In this document: piece by piece, positions 9,647 through 18,622 of the stretch
How positions within the stretch are numbered: the first letter of the stretch is position 1
Layout: every line of letters starts with the position of its first letter
Origin: DAOUAT01 sp964551735
GTDB taxonomy: Bacteria; Chloroflexota; Anaerolineae; CG2-30-64-16
Direction: 5' to 3'
DNA: 64,000 nucleotides
NCBI GenBank assembly: GCA_964551735.1
Contig: CAZKEF010000025.1
Coordinates: forward strand, 20,626-84,625
Position numbers and translations under genes: made by a program
The notes under the pieces: model-generated
Told to the model about the DNA's origin: nothing
The model's database searches: none
What the model saw: the letters and a program-made list of their open reading frames with translations, nothing else

Positions 9647-11086
9647 TTACCGCCCCCAACTCACCACCCGCTCCGCGGCGAAATCGTAGCTGAAGCGGAT
9701 ATCTTTGAGCACGGCTGGGAGGAAGGGCGCCTGGCCGGAGCCATCGGCGTTCATGCGGTAGAGCCGCCACGCGCCAGCGCGGTTGCTGAGGAAGAGGAGG
9801 GATTTGCCGTCGGACGACCAAGCCGGCGCGACATTGTGCACGCCGCCGGTTGTGGTCGCGGTCAGTTGGGCCACCCGTTGGCCCGAGGCGTCGAACAGGA
9901 AGATATCGGTGCGATCGTGCAGCCGCACCTGGGCCGCGATGCGCGTGCCATCGAGGGACCAGGTCGGACTGCCCACCGCCGCATCCTGCACCAGGGTTTG
10001 GGGTGAACGACCAGGGCCGGTCGTCTGGAACCCATTGGCCCCGCGATAGAGGAGCGTGTCACTTCCAGGCTGCCAGGCGGCAGCCTGGGCATCAGCCGCG
10101 GCCGGGATGTCCAGCCAGCCCTGGCCGTCCGCGTTCACCCGCGCGATGCCCATGCGCTCAGTGGTCCGCTGCTCGTAATCTTGGATGCAGGTGCGGCCGA
10201 ACGGGGTCACCAGACAATCCTGTCCACCGAAGCGGGCGCGCAGGGTCGCCTCATCAAGGCAGCCGAAAGGACTCACCAGACAAGTGTCGGTGCCGATCAG
10301 GTGAACGAACGCGATCTGGCTGCCGTCTGGGCTCCAGGTTGGGCTGCGTGGCCGGTTAGCAGAGACCACGCGGCGCTCCTGACCAGCGTGCAGATCAAGT
10401 AGGAAGACGCCGTGGGGCGCGCCCCAGCGGGTAAAGGCGACCTGCGTACCATCAGGTGAAAGCGCGGGATCGATGCCGTCGGTCAATCGGCGCAGGCCTG
10501 AACCATCCGCGTTCACCAGGTAGAGGTCTCCGCCGGTGGCGACCTGAAACACGATCTTGCCCGCCAGGCGCGGCGCGGTTGCGGCTGGCCGCGTCACGGC
10601 CGGTGCAACAGCCAGCAGTTCGACGGTTTGGGACACCACCGGTAATCCGGCGGTGTCCCCGAACAGCTTGAGGTCACGCGCAGCAGCCCAGGCGCGCCCA
10701 CCCTCGCCATAGGCCACCCACAGCCAGGCGCCATTCGCACTGCGCCCTTCAGCCCGAAACGTTTGCGCACCAGGAACTTGGACCACAACCTCGGCAGTCT
10801 CCTGTGGTTCCGCGCGCAGCACAATCGTCGAACGCTGACCCAGGGCCAGCAGGCGCGTCGGGGTGGGTTCGACCGGCGCAACAGCCGTCGCCGCAGGGGC
10901 TGGGCTGGATGTGGTTGGAGCTGCTGGGGCAAGCGTGCTGCCAGCAGAGACTGGCACCGCTGCCGACGCTGTTGGTCCAGGCGCCAGCAGCACCGGCGTC
11001 AGTGTGGGCGTGACAGGGCGCTGAGAAACAACCTGGCAGCCTGCTAATGTCAGGCTCATGACAAACAGAAAAAAGTGCCTACGCAT
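9647..11086 (-). CDS. Lipoprotein with SH3b-like and TolB-type beta-propeller domains
   Basis: The ATG at 11086 gives MRRHFFLFVMSLTLAGC, a signal peptide with a lipobox (TLAGC), so the 479-residue product should be lipid-anchored on the outer face of the membrane. A low-complexity Pro/Thr/Ala linker follows (about residues 20-80). Next comes an SH3b-like segment (LRAEPQETAEVVVQVPGAQ, WLWVAYGEGGRAW). The rest is a PD40/TolB-like propeller with repeated ALSPDGTQVAFTR, SPTWSPDGSQIAFV, SPTWSLDGTRIAA and PAWSSDGKSLLFLSN blades. Such propellers bind proteins or glycans; no enzyme motif is seen. A small cysteine-bearing insert lies between blades. It sits downstream of the ABC exporter genes on the same strand, separated by a palindromic repeat, so co-transcription is uncertain. 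Confidence 0.85.
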   Translation of the reverse strand: MRRHFFLFVMSLTLAGCQVVSQRPVTPTLTPVLLAPGPTASAAVPVSAGSTLAPAAPTTSSPAPAATAVAPVEPTPTRLLALGQRSTIVLRAEPQETAEVVVQVPGAQTFRAEGRSANGAWLWVAYGEGGRAWAAARDLKLFGDTAGLPVVSQTVELLAVAPAVTRPAATAPRLAGKIVFQVATGGDLYLVNADGSGLRRLTDGIDPALSPDGTQVAFTRWGAPHGVFLLDLHAGQERRVVSANRPRSPTWSPDGSQIAFVHLIGTDTCLVSPFGCLDEATLRARFGGQDCLVTPFGRTCIQDYEQRTTERMGIARVNADGQGWLDIPAAADAQAAAWQPGSDTLLYRGANGFQTTGPGRSPQTLVQDAAVGSPTWSLDGTRIAAQVRLHDRTDIFLFDASGQRVAQLTATTTGGVHNVAPAWSSDGKSLLFLSNRAGAWRLYRMNADGSGQAPFLPAVLKDIRFSYDFAAERVVSWGR

Positions 11087-11118
11087 TCCACTCGCCCCAG
11101 AAAAAGCGCCTATCACGC

Positions 11119-11182
11119 TGGATTCGAGGCTTCAGCCAGTTTTTCGCGTTGAGCATATGACCGGCCGAAGCCTCAATTCCGG
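11119..11182. repeat. Palindromic repeat family 1, copy A
   Basis: The left arm TGGATTCGAGGCTTCAGCC and the right arm GGCCGAAGCCTCAATTCCGG form an imperfect inverted repeat around a central loop of about 20 bases. Related copies lie at 28937, 33404, 48083, 49185 and possibly 54108. Confidence 0.75.
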
Positions 11183-11235
11183 GCAGTCTGGTTTGGCTTT
11201 CCTTTGAACTGCCTGCCGTTATCGTGACCCCTGGC

Positions 11236-12492
11236 TCACTCATAACGCAGCGCCTCGATCGGGTTCAGCCGTGAGGCGCGCGTAGCCGGATAGATGCCGA
11301 AAAACAAACCGACTGCGGCCGAAAAGCCGGTAGCCAGCAGGACGGACTGCGGGGTCACAACGGCTATCAGGTCGCTTTGCAGCCGTGAAATGCCGAACGC
11401 GCCGGCCGTGCCCAGCGCGACGCCCAACAGGCCGCCGATCATCGCCAGGATCACCGATTCGATCAAAAACTGCACCAGGATATCCCGCCGCTTGGCTCCG
11501 ACCGCCTTACGTAGGCCGATCTCCCGCGTGCGTTCCGTAACCGAGACCAGCATGATGTTCATAATGCCGATGCCGCCCACCAACAGGCTGATGCCGGCGA
11601 TGGCGCCCAGGAAGATGGTCAGCACGCCGGTGATCTGGCCGAAAATGGCAAGCAAATCCCGTTGGTTGATCACCGTGAAGTCATCTTGGTCCTGAAAGCG
11701 AATGTCATGGCGCTGGCGCAGCAGATCAGTGATCTCCTGGGCCGCGGCCTCCATCCGATCCTCGCTCACCACCTGGGCGTAAATGACCGACAGCATGGGC
11801 TCGCCCTGGCGGTTGAAGAAGCGGGGGAACAGGCGCTGATGGGCGGTGCTGAGGGGGACCATCACCACCTCATCCTGGTTGCCACCCGGCCCGCCCGTGC
11901 CCCCTTTCGATTCTAGCACGCCGATCACTTTGAACGGGATATTGTTGATCTTGATCGTGGCGCCGATGGGGTAGATCCCATCCTCATCGAAGAGCCGGGA
12001 GGCGATGCGGCTACCCAGCACGGTAACTCGCGCCCTCGTGTTCAGGTCGGTCTCATCAATAAAGCTGCCGAGATCGACTGGGAAATTGCGCACGCTGGCA
12101 TAGGCTGGCGTAACGCCAGACACTGAAACCCGCAGATTGATCTTGCCGTAACTCACGTCGGCCGAAGAGAGCACCTCGGGCGCGACCCCCACGACATCAG
12201 GCACATTGAAGGGATCGGCCATCGCATCGGCGTCGCTCAGTGTTAGCGTCAAGCCCCCCGAGCTGCGCGCTCTGATGCTGCTGGAATCCAGGTTGCCTGA
12301 GACGACAAACAGCAAATTGGTGCCGATGCTTTGCAGTTGCGAGGCAACCAGGTTTTGCACCCCCTGCCCCACCGACAACAAAGTGATGACCGCGCCGACG
12401 CCAATGATGATGCCCAGCATTGTCAAGGCTGAACGCAGCTTGTTTACCGCTAAGGAGCGCAGAGCCAAGCGAATTTGCTCTAACACATCCAT
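11236..12492 (-). CDS. ABC transporter permease, MacB/FtsX family
   Basis: A 418-residue MacB-type permease. One N-terminal membrane segment (LTMLGIIIGVGAVITLLSVG) is followed by an extracytoplasmic MacB core domain of about 220 residues and three C-terminal membrane segments carrying the conserved GIMNIMLVSVTERTREIGLR motif. The start is taken as ATG 12492 because GAGGGGG lies 8 bases upstream; a GTG at 12501 lies too close to that site. The start follows the stop of the ATPase gene by two bases, so the three genes 14645-11236 form one operon (adaptor, ATPase, permease). The set should export small molecules or peptides; the substrate is unknown. Confidence 0.93.
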   Translation of the reverse strand: MDVLEQIRLALRSLAVNKLRSALTMLGIIIGVGAVITLLSVGQGVQNLVASQLQSIGTNLLFVVSGNLDSSSIRARSSGGLTLTLSDADAMADPFNVPDVVGVAPEVLSSADVSYGKINLRVSVSGVTPAYASVRNFPVDLGSFIDETDLNTRARVTVLGSRIASRLFDEDGIYPIGATIKINNIPFKVIGVLESKGGTGGPGGNQDEVVMVPLSTAHQRLFPRFFNRQGEPMLSVIYAQVVSEDRMEAAAQEITDLLRQRHDIRFQDQDDFTVINQRDLLAIFGQITGVLTIFLGAIAGISLLVGGIGIMNIMLVSVTERTREIGLRKAVGAKRRDILVQFLIESVILAMIGGLLGVALGTAGAFGISRLQSDLIAVVTPQSVLLATGFSAAVGLFFGIYPATRASRLNPIEALRYE

Positions 12493-12494
12493 GC

Positions 12495-13259
12495 TCAGCA
12501 CCCCCTCGGCTGACCCAGCCGGCTACGGTAGGCCGACTCGCCGGCCATGCGCGGCTCGGCAATCTGCTCGTCGCTGACGATCAGGCCGTCGTAAATGTGC
12601 AGGATGCGCCGGGTGTGCTCCGCGATGTCAGGCTCGTGGGTCACCAGGATGATGGTGATGCCTTGCTCGATGTTGAGCTTCTGGAACAGCCCCATGACCT
12701 CAGCACCAACCTTGGAGTCCAGGTTACCGGTGGGCTCATCAGCCAGGATGATGCTGGGGCGGTTCACCAGGGCACGGGCGATGGCCACGCGCTGTTGTTG
12801 GCCGCCCGACAGCTCATTGGGGCGATGATGCAGCCGGTCACCCAGGCCAACGGCCTCCAGCGCATCTTTGGCCCGGGCGCGACGCTCAGTGGCGCGCACG
12901 CCGGCATATACTAACGGCAGCTCCACGTTCTGCAAAGCATCGGTGCGCGCCAGCAAGTTAAAATTCTGAAACACGAATCCGATGCGCCGACTGCGAATGG
13001 CGGCCAGGTCATCATCGCCCAAGCGCGAGATGTCATCCCCAGCAAGGTGGTAGGAGCCTGCCGTAGGCTGATCCAGGCAGCCAATGACGTTCATCAACGT
13101 GGATTTGCCAGAGCCGGAAGGCCCCATAATGGCCACCATTTCACCCTGACAGATCTGCAAACTGACGCCGCGGAGCGCGTGCACCTCAACATCGCCCATC
13201 TGGTAGACTTTGGTGATGTCTTGCAATGCGATGACTGCCCCATTACGTTGCTCATTCAT
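12495..13259 (-). CDS. ABC transporter ATP-binding protein, MacB/LolD type
   Basis: A 254-residue ATPase with all motifs of the MacB/LolD branch: Walker A GPSGSGKST, Q-loop FVFQNFNLL, signature LSGGQQQRVAIARAL, Walker B ILADEPTGNLDS and switch histidine VTHEPD. It powers the FtsX-type permease encoded immediately downstream and works with the adaptor encoded immediately upstream (3-base gap). ATG 13259 starts MNEQRNGAVIAL. The C-terminal 25 residues extend slightly past the usual end. Confidence 0.95.
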   Translation of the reverse strand: MNEQRNGAVIALQDITKVYQMGDVEVHALRGVSLQICQGEMVAIMGPSGSGKSTLMNVIGCLDQPTAGSYHLAGDDISRLGDDDLAAIRSRRIGFVFQNFNLLARTDALQNVELPLVYAGVRATERRARAKDALEAVGLGDRLHHRPNELSGGQQQRVAIARALVNRPSIILADEPTGNLDSKVGAEVMGLFQKLNIEQGITIILVTHEPDIAEHTRRILHIYDGLIVSDEQIAEPRMAGESAYRSRLGQPRGC

Positions 13260-13262
13260 AGA

Positions 13263-14645
13263 CTAGAACCCACCAAAGGTCTGCTGGAGTTGCTGTAGGC
13301 TTGTGCGGCTGCGGATAAGAATCTCATCGCCCTCACTCAACCCCTCGCTCACCTCGCTGCGCTGCTCATCACGCAGACCCAGGCGCACTTCCACCCGCTG
13401 CGGCTCGCCGTTGGCCAGGCGCTCAACGAAGGTCCGCCCCGTCTCTCGCTCAAGCTGCACCGCACGATTGGGGATCATCAACACGCCCTCCTGCGTATTG
13501 GCCACAATGGTCGCCGTCGCGCTCATGCCCGCCCGGAGTGCCGGGGTAATCGAAGCGATGTCGATACGCACCCTATAGGACACCCCGCCCGTAGGTGTAG
13601 TAATAGCCGCAGGCGCGATACGGAGCACCTCACCCGAGAATGCGACATTGGGCAGCGCATCTACCTCGATCTTCACCGGCTGGCCGGGAGCAATAGCCGC
13701 CACATCTACCTCATCCACCTGCACATCCAAGTGAAACTTGCTGACATCAGCAAGCTGGATCGCCGGTGCTGCGGGTTGGGCTAGCGCGCCGATGACCGGG
13801 GTCACGTTGGTGACCACACCGGCCCAGGGCGCGACGATGCGCGCGTTCTGAAGCCGGCGTTGGGCCTGCTCCAGGGCCAGCTGCGCCTGATCCACACCCG
13901 CTTGCGCGATGGCGATCTGTTGTGCCGAAGGGCCGCGCTGCAGCCGATCAAGGCTGGCCTGCGCCTGGGTTACTTGGGCCTGCGCGGCTGCGATTTGCGA
14001 GGCCGTAGCCCCACGCGCGGCCACACGATACTGCGCTTGGGCCGTGTTGTAGTTGATCGTGGCTTGCTGGAGTTGCAGCGACTGCGGCAGAAGTCCGACA
14101 TCGGGCCTGTCTTTGACCCGGTCATAGGCTTGCTGCGCTTGATCCAGTGAGGCTTTGGCCTGTTCAACCTGTGCGCGGGCGGCCGCAAGCTGATCCTTGT
14201 CAGAACCCTGCAACAACTGCGCGTAAGCTGCCTGAGCACTTTCCAAGGCGGCCTGCGCCGCAGCGATATCGCTCTCGTTCGATCCTTCTTGAACCTGTTG
14301 CAGTTGCGCCTGGGCCTGGCGCACGCCGATCTCGGCCTGGCGCACGGCCAACGCCAGGTCGGTCGTGTCAAGTTGGGCCAACATCTGCCCAGCGCTCACC
14401 CGCTCACCCACTTCAACCGCCACGTTGGCTACAGTCCCCGAAGTTTGAAAGGCTAGGCCCGCCTCACGCTCCGGCAACACCGCCCCGGTCGCGCTCACAG
14501 TTGCGGAGATCGTGTCTCGCACGACACGGACCACCTCCCATGAAGGCGCGGCCGCCGCGCGCCCCTGTTCCATGCGCTGATAGGCGACCCACCCGCCGCC
14601 GGCCGCAATGGCCAGGATCAGCAAGACAACGATGAATTTCCGCAT
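13263..14645 (-). CDS. MacA/HlyD-type periplasmic adaptor of an ABC exporter
   Basis: A 460-residue membrane-fusion protein: an N-terminal membrane anchor (MRKFIVVLLILAIAAGGGW), a split biotinyl-lipoyl domain, a very long helical hairpin (about residues 95-270, rich in Ala/Gln with AQAQLQQVQEG-type heptads) and a beta-barrel with the GRTFVERL segment. It is first in the exporter operon. In organisms lacking an outer membrane such proteins sit on the outer leaflet beside a MacB-like permease. The hairpin is longer than in E. coli MacA, which may reflect the spacing of this cell envelope (inference). Confidence 0.9.
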   Translation of the reverse strand: MRKFIVVLLILAIAAGGGWVAYQRMEQGRAAAAPSWEVVRVVRDTISATVSATGAVLPEREAGLAFQTSGTVANVAVEVGERVSAGQMLAQLDTTDLALAVRQAEIGVRQAQAQLQQVQEGSNESDIAAAQAALESAQAAYAQLLQGSDKDQLAAARAQVEQAKASLDQAQQAYDRVKDRPDVGLLPQSLQLQQATINYNTAQAQYRVAARGATASQIAAAQAQVTQAQASLDRLQRGPSAQQIAIAQAGVDQAQLALEQAQRRLQNARIVAPWAGVVTNVTPVIGALAQPAAPAIQLADVSKFHLDVQVDEVDVAAIAPGQPVKIEVDALPNVAFSGEVLRIAPAAITTPTGGVSYRVRIDIASITPALRAGMSATATIVANTQEGVLMIPNRAVQLERETGRTFVERLANGEPQRVEVRLGLRDEQRSEVSEGLSEGDEILIRSRTSLQQLQQTFGGF

Positions 14646-14864
14646 ACCGATATTCCTCGACAGAAGTGTGGATTCCGTTTGATCACCATTGAACTAACTA
14701 CGCCATTATCGCGCCATACGATCATTTTGCTCCGCAAGGTACATTCCCGATGCGGCGCGCGCTTACCGACCAATCGCCTGCGCACGGCTCTCACATCCTT
14801 GTTCTTTACGTAGCGAGCCTCCTACAGGTTGCACGCGCGCATAGCACTGAGGCCTTGTCAAGAG

Positions 14865-14893
14865 TTGCACAAGAAGCGCACTTGTGATATGCT
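14865..14893 (+). promoter_or_regulatory. Candidate rex promoter with overlapping inverted repeat
   Basis: TTGCAC and TATGCT are separated by 17 bases, about 105 bases upstream of rex. A perfect inverted repeat CACAAG-N7-CTTGTG (14868-14886) sits inside the spacer and could be an operator. It is oriented opposite to the classical Rex box (TTGTGA...TCACAA), so autoregulation is only a guess. The rest of the 14646-14998 intergenic region shows nothing else. Confidence 0.35.
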
Positions 14894-14998
14894 TCCACCA
14901 TTGGTGTACAGAACAAGCACGAACCGGCCGCAGCCCAAACATGACTGCACGGCACAATGACAGACGAGCAAACTGCTCATATCTATAAGGAGATGAAG

Positions 14999-15622
14999 AT
15001 GGGCAAACGCATAATTCCGGATATTGTAATCGGACGGTTACCTGTTTACCTGCGGGCCTTGGGGTTTCTGATCGCTGAAGGGCGCCAGATCACATCCTCC
15101 CAAGAGCTGGGTGACAGACTGGGCATCTCGTCAGCGCAGATCCGAAAGGACTTATCGCATTTCGGTGAGTTTGGGAAGCAGGGTACCGGATACGACATCA
15201 CCTTCCTATACGACCAGCTACGCCAAATCCTGAAGGTTGACCAAATGTGGGATGTTGCCCTGGTGGGCGCAGGCAACCTGGGCAAGGCCATAGCCGACTA
15301 TAATGGCTTTGCGGGCAAGGGTTTCGTCATCCGGGCGATCTTCGATAACGATCCCGCCAAGATCGGACAACCGATGGGCATCCACAACACTCTGGTGCAG
15401 CCGATCGCTGAGCTGGCGAGCACCATCGGCGAGAAAGAGTTGGCGGTGGGCATCATCGCAACTCCAGCCGAAGAAGCGCAGGCCATTGCGCGGATCATGG
15501 TAGATGCCGGCGTCAAGGCTATCCTGAACTATGCGCCCATCACCCTCACAGTGCCGAATCACGTGCGCGTGCAGTATATTGATCCGGTCGTAGGCTTGCA
15601 GCGCATGACTTACTACCTCTAG
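14999..15622 (+). CDS. rex: Redox-sensing transcriptional repressor Rex
   Basis: A 207-residue Rex homologue. The winged-helix part has the conserved IPDIVIGRLPVYLRALGFL opening and LGISSAQIRKDLSHFGEFG. The Rossmann domain binds NADH/NAD+ through VGAGNLGKAIADY, and the conserved tail TVPNHVRVQYIDPVVGLQ is present. Rex releases its operators when the NADH/NAD+ ratio rises and controls fermentation and electron-transfer genes. The start is set at ATG 14999 because AAGGAG lies exactly 6 bases upstream; an in-frame ATG at 14957 lacks such a site. A terminator-like hairpin follows at 15649. Confidence 0.96.
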   Translation: MGKRIIPDIVIGRLPVYLRALGFLIAEGRQITSSQELGDRLGISSAQIRKDLSHFGEFGKQGTGYDITFLYDQLRQILKVDQMWDVALVGAGNLGKAIADYNGFAGKGFVIRAIFDNDPAKIGQPMGIHNTLVQPIAELASTIGEKELAVGIIATPAEEAQAIARIMVDAGVKAILNYAPITLTVPNHVRVQYIDPVVGLQRMTYYL

Positions 15623-15648
15623 CGCCGTTTAGCTGGGAATCAAGCGTT

Positions 15649-15683
15649 GCCCCGTCGTGCCTGACGCGGCGGGGCGCGCTTTT
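15649..15683 (+). terminator. Intrinsic terminator after rex
   Basis: A 9-bp stem GCCCCGTCG / CGGCGGGGC (one U-G pair), a 9-base loop, then GCGC and TTTT. It is 27 bases past the rex stop. Confidence 0.6.
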
Positions 15684-15918
15684 CCATCGCGGCTGCCACG
15701 AGGCCTGAGCCGGGCAAGTTACGCTCGGGGTGCCGAGCGCCTCGATGTCAGCCACCGAGATGCATGTCAAGCGACATGACCCGCATCATACATCCAGGAA
15801 CCTCCCAGTGCTAAAATGATGGCAGTGCCCGACAATGCGCGCGTTTTCAGGTGCTCCTGCGGACGACAGTGAATCCATTAGTTTGGTAAGGCATCAATCG
15901 GCCTAGGGAGGTCGGCCT

Positions 15919-16356
15919 ATGCAGGCCAAGCGTACGGTCGCGGATATCATGACCGCTAATCCAACCACTGTAAGCCCCCGAAACGCCATTCGTACGGCGA
16001 TCAACCTGATGCGGGAGGGCGGTTACCGCCGCTTGCCTGTGGTCGATCGCGGGCGTTTGGTGGGCATTATTACTGACCGTGACCTGCGTCGTGCTGCAAA
16101 CTCTCCATTTGTAGTGCGCGAGCAGTGGTACGATAATTTTATCCTGGATCATATCGAGGTGGGTTCTTGTATGACTCCGAACCCATTGACGATTGAGCCA
16201 TCCACACCCATCGCCGAGGCGACGCGTTTGATGCGCAACCACAAGATCGGCGGCCTGCCAGTGGTAGCAGATGGGCAGTTAGTGGGCATCATCACCGAGA
16301 CTGACCTGCTCGACTTCTTGATCGAGCTGCTGACAGGGGAAGGCGTACCTGTCTAA
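15919..16356 (+). CDS. Tandem CBS-domain protein
   Basis: A 145-residue protein made of two CBS domains (about residues 7-65 and 80-140), each with the AxxLMxxxxxxxLPVVxxGxLVGIIT signature. CBS pairs bind adenosyl nucleotides and usually control a partner protein. The ribosome-binding site AGGGAGG lies 8 bases upstream. A paralogue of similar length lies at 22475, so these two proteins bracket the radical SAM and oxidoreductase genes. No catalytic domain is attached. Confidence 0.92.
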   Translation: MQAKRTVADIMTANPTTVSPRNAIRTAINLMREGGYRRLPVVDRGRLVGIITDRDLRRAANSPFVVREQWYDNFILDHIEVGSCMTPNPLTIEPSTPIAEATRLMRNHKIGGLPVVADGQLVGIITETDLLDFLIELLTGEGVPV

Positions 16357-16389
16357 ATCCTCGGCATCATGATGACCCCTTGAACCAGC

Positions 16390-16419
16390 ACACCTGCGAA
16401 GTCCCGCAGGTGTCTGTTT
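16390..16419 (+). terminator. Terminator-like hairpin after the CBS gene
   Basis: A perfect 9-bp stem ACACCTGCG / CGCAGGTGT with a 6-base loop is followed by CTGTTT. The T-run is short, so termination may be partial. Confidence 0.5.
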
Positions 16420-16437
16420 GAATATGGAAAGTGTAGA

Positions 16438-18228
16438 ATGTTTAGTCGAGCCGATCTAGTCTTCTTACATGCGCCCAGTGTCTATGACTTTCGCAAGCAT
16501 TCCATCCTATATGGGCCCGTCAGCGACCTTGTGCCTTCCACACCTGTTTTCGAAATGTACCCCATCGGCTTCACAACGATGGCGGAGTATCTGGAACGGC
16601 ATGGTCTGCGTGTGCGCATCCTCAACCTGGCCGTGCGCATGCTCAACGATGATGCATTCGACCCGGAGGCGCTGATCAAGTCCATCAACCCGACGGCTTT
16701 CGGCATTGACCTGCACTGGTTGCCGCACGCCCACGGCGCCCTGGCCGTTGCCGAGATGGTCAAGCGCCATCACCCGGATACGCCCATCATCTTCGGCGGG
16801 TTCTCTTCGACCTACTTCCACGAGGAGTTGATCCGTTATCCCTTTGTGGATTTCGTGATCCGCGGCGACTCAGCCGAGGAGCCGCTCCGCCAGCTCGTCA
16901 ATCACCTCACCGGCACGCGCAACGCGCCAGCCTTGAAGGATATCCCGAACCTGACGTGGAAGGCGCACGATGGCACGGTGAATGTCAACCCGCAGACTTA
17001 CCGGCCCGATACCCTGGATCACGTGATGCTGGATTATCGCTACGTGGTGCGCGCGGCCGCGCGTGAGCTGGACCTGAGCAGCTACGTGCCGTTCAAGGAT
17101 TGGACCGATTACCCCATCATGGCCGCACTAAGCTGTCGGGGCTGCACCCAAAGCTGCGTGATCTGCGGCGGCTCGGCCGCTTCTTTCAAGCAGATGCATG
17201 GACGCGACAAGCCCGCGTTCCGCAACCCTGAGCAGTTGGCGCAGGATGTTCGACGCATCGCGACCATGAGCAGCGGACCCGTGTTCGTGCTGGGCGATCT
17301 ACGCCAGGCGGGTCGTGGCTATGCCCAACGCTTCTTTGACGCGATCCGCGGGTTCTCCGGCCCGGTGATGTTGGAGCTTTTCTCCCCAGCGTCGCGCGGC
17401 TTCCTGGAAGAAATGGGCAAGGCACTGCCGAACTTCACCCTGGAGGTCTCGCTGGAGAGCCATGACCCCGTCGTCCGCCACGCTTTCGGCAAGCATTATG
17501 ACAACCGGCCCATCGAGCGCACTATGGCCGACGCGCTGGATGCAGGCGCCAAACGGCTGGACGTCTTCTTCATGGCGGGCCTGCCCCAACAGACCGCGGC
17601 GTCGGTGCTGGGGACCATTGACTACTGCGAGGACCTCCTGCGCCGCTTCGGGAAAGACGGCCGGCTGGCCCCGTTCATCTCGCCTCTGGCGCCCTTCCTC
17701 GATCCCGGCAGCCGCGGCTTCGAGAACCCTGACGAGCACGGCTACATTCTACAAGCCCACACCTTGGAACAACACCGCCGGCTACTGGTTGCGCCAAGTT
17801 GGAAGTACGTGCTAAACTATGAGACACGGTGGATGGATCGCCACCAGCTTGCTGATGCCACCTACACTGCCGGCAAACAGCTCAACCGCATCAAGGCTGA
17901 GTATGGGCTGGTGCCAGTGGCACAGGCTGAGGCCACCGAGCGCCGCATCAACGAAGCAGTCAGGCTGCTCGCTGAGATTGACCGATTGCTTGCCACCACC
18001 AGCAAGGTCGAGTTCCAGAACGAAATGGCACGCTTGCGACCGGAAATCGAACAGGCGAACATGTCCACCGTGTGCGACAAACGTGAGCTGAACGTAGACG
18101 TCAACGGCCCCAAAATCCGTTACGCCCAGGTTGCGCAGATCATCGTCCAGGATGCCCTGCAATCGTTGGGGCGAGCGGCGAGCGCACCGTTCCGGCGTCC
18201 GGCCTCAGCTTATGTGAGAAGTGAATAG
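16438..18228 (+). CDS. B12-binding-domain radical SAM protein
   Basis: A 596-residue protein with an N-terminal cobalamin-binding-like Rossmann domain (about 1-170, including IIFGGFSSTYFHEELI) and a radical SAM domain whose cluster motif is CTQSCVIC (CxxxCxxC), preceded by the unusual CRGC. A GGF-type glycine motif and EVSLESHDP follow in the barrel. It resembles the TIGR04190 group of B12/radical SAM proteins (family recalled, not searched). The substrate is unknown. Its position upstream of the 2-oxoacid:ferredoxin oxidoreductase genes suggests a role in the same pathway, but the 143-base gap means an operon is unproven. Confidence 0.85.
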   Translation: MFSRADLVFLHAPSVYDFRKHSILYGPVSDLVPSTPVFEMYPIGFTTMAEYLERHGLRVRILNLAVRMLNDDAFDPEALIKSINPTAFGIDLHWLPHAHGALAVAEMVKRHHPDTPIIFGGFSSTYFHEELIRYPFVDFVIRGDSAEEPLRQLVNHLTGTRNAPALKDIPNLTWKAHDGTVNVNPQTYRPDTLDHVMLDYRYVVRAAARELDLSSYVPFKDWTDYPIMAALSCRGCTQSCVICGGSAASFKQMHGRDKPAFRNPEQLAQDVRRIATMSSGPVFVLGDLRQAGRGYAQRFFDAIRGFSGPVMLELFSPASRGFLEEMGKALPNFTLEVSLESHDPVVRHAFGKHYDNRPIERTMADALDAGAKRLDVFFMAGLPQQTAASVLGTIDYCEDLLRRFGKDGRLAPFISPLAPFLDPGSRGFENPDEHGYILQAHTLEQHRRLLVAPSWKYVLNYETRWMDRHQLADATYTAGKQLNRIKAEYGLVPVAQAEATERRINEAVRLLAEIDRLLATTSKVEFQNEMARLRPEIEQANMSTVCDKRELNVDVNGPKIRYAQVAQIIVQDALQSLGRAASAPFRRPASAYVRSE

Positions 18229-18371
18229 CAGATCGCGAAATCATCGTAAGGGTGGGTTTCTGCGCATCAACGGAACCCCTCTGCCACGATACCCTTTACA
18301 TATCAGGCGGACCGGTGTTGCACGCGCCGATCCCGCCCCGACTACCAAACTGTCCCAAGGAGGTGACAGGT

Positions 18372-18611
18372 ATGGTCAAAGGCACTGTCGTTATCGAAGT
18401 TGACCGCTGCAAGGGCTGCGAGTTATGTACCACCGTGTGCCCGCAGGGCATTCTTCACATGAGCCGCGACCAGTTTAACGCCCGCGGCTATCGGCCAGTA
18501 GTTTTGGTTGACCCGGAACAGAATTGCACCGGGTGCGCGCTCTGCGCACTGATCTGCCCAGACGTCGTCCTGACCATCTACCGCTACGACTCGCGCAAGG
18601 CGCAAGCTTAG
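18372..18611 (+). CDS. 2-oxoacid:ferredoxin oxidoreductase, ferredoxin-like delta subunit
   Basis: A 79-residue protein with two 4Fe-4S motifs, CKGCELCTTVCP and CTGCALCALICP. It passes electrons from the catalytic subunits to free ferredoxin. ATG 18372 is preceded at 5 bases by AAGGAGGTGA. It is the first of four consecutive genes (delta, alpha, beta, gamma) encoding a complete enzyme of the Kor/Vor class. Confidence 0.93.
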   Translation: MVKGTVVIEVDRCKGCELCTTVCPQGILHMSRDQFNARGYRPVVLVDPEQNCTGCALCALICPDVVLTIYRYDSRKAQA

Positions 18612-18622
18612 GAGAAAAAGCC

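Noticed and set aside
18252..18371. Extended start for the ferredoxin subunit
   Set aside because: AAGGAGGTGA directly precedes ATG 18372, and the upstream residues do not look like a ferredoxin.
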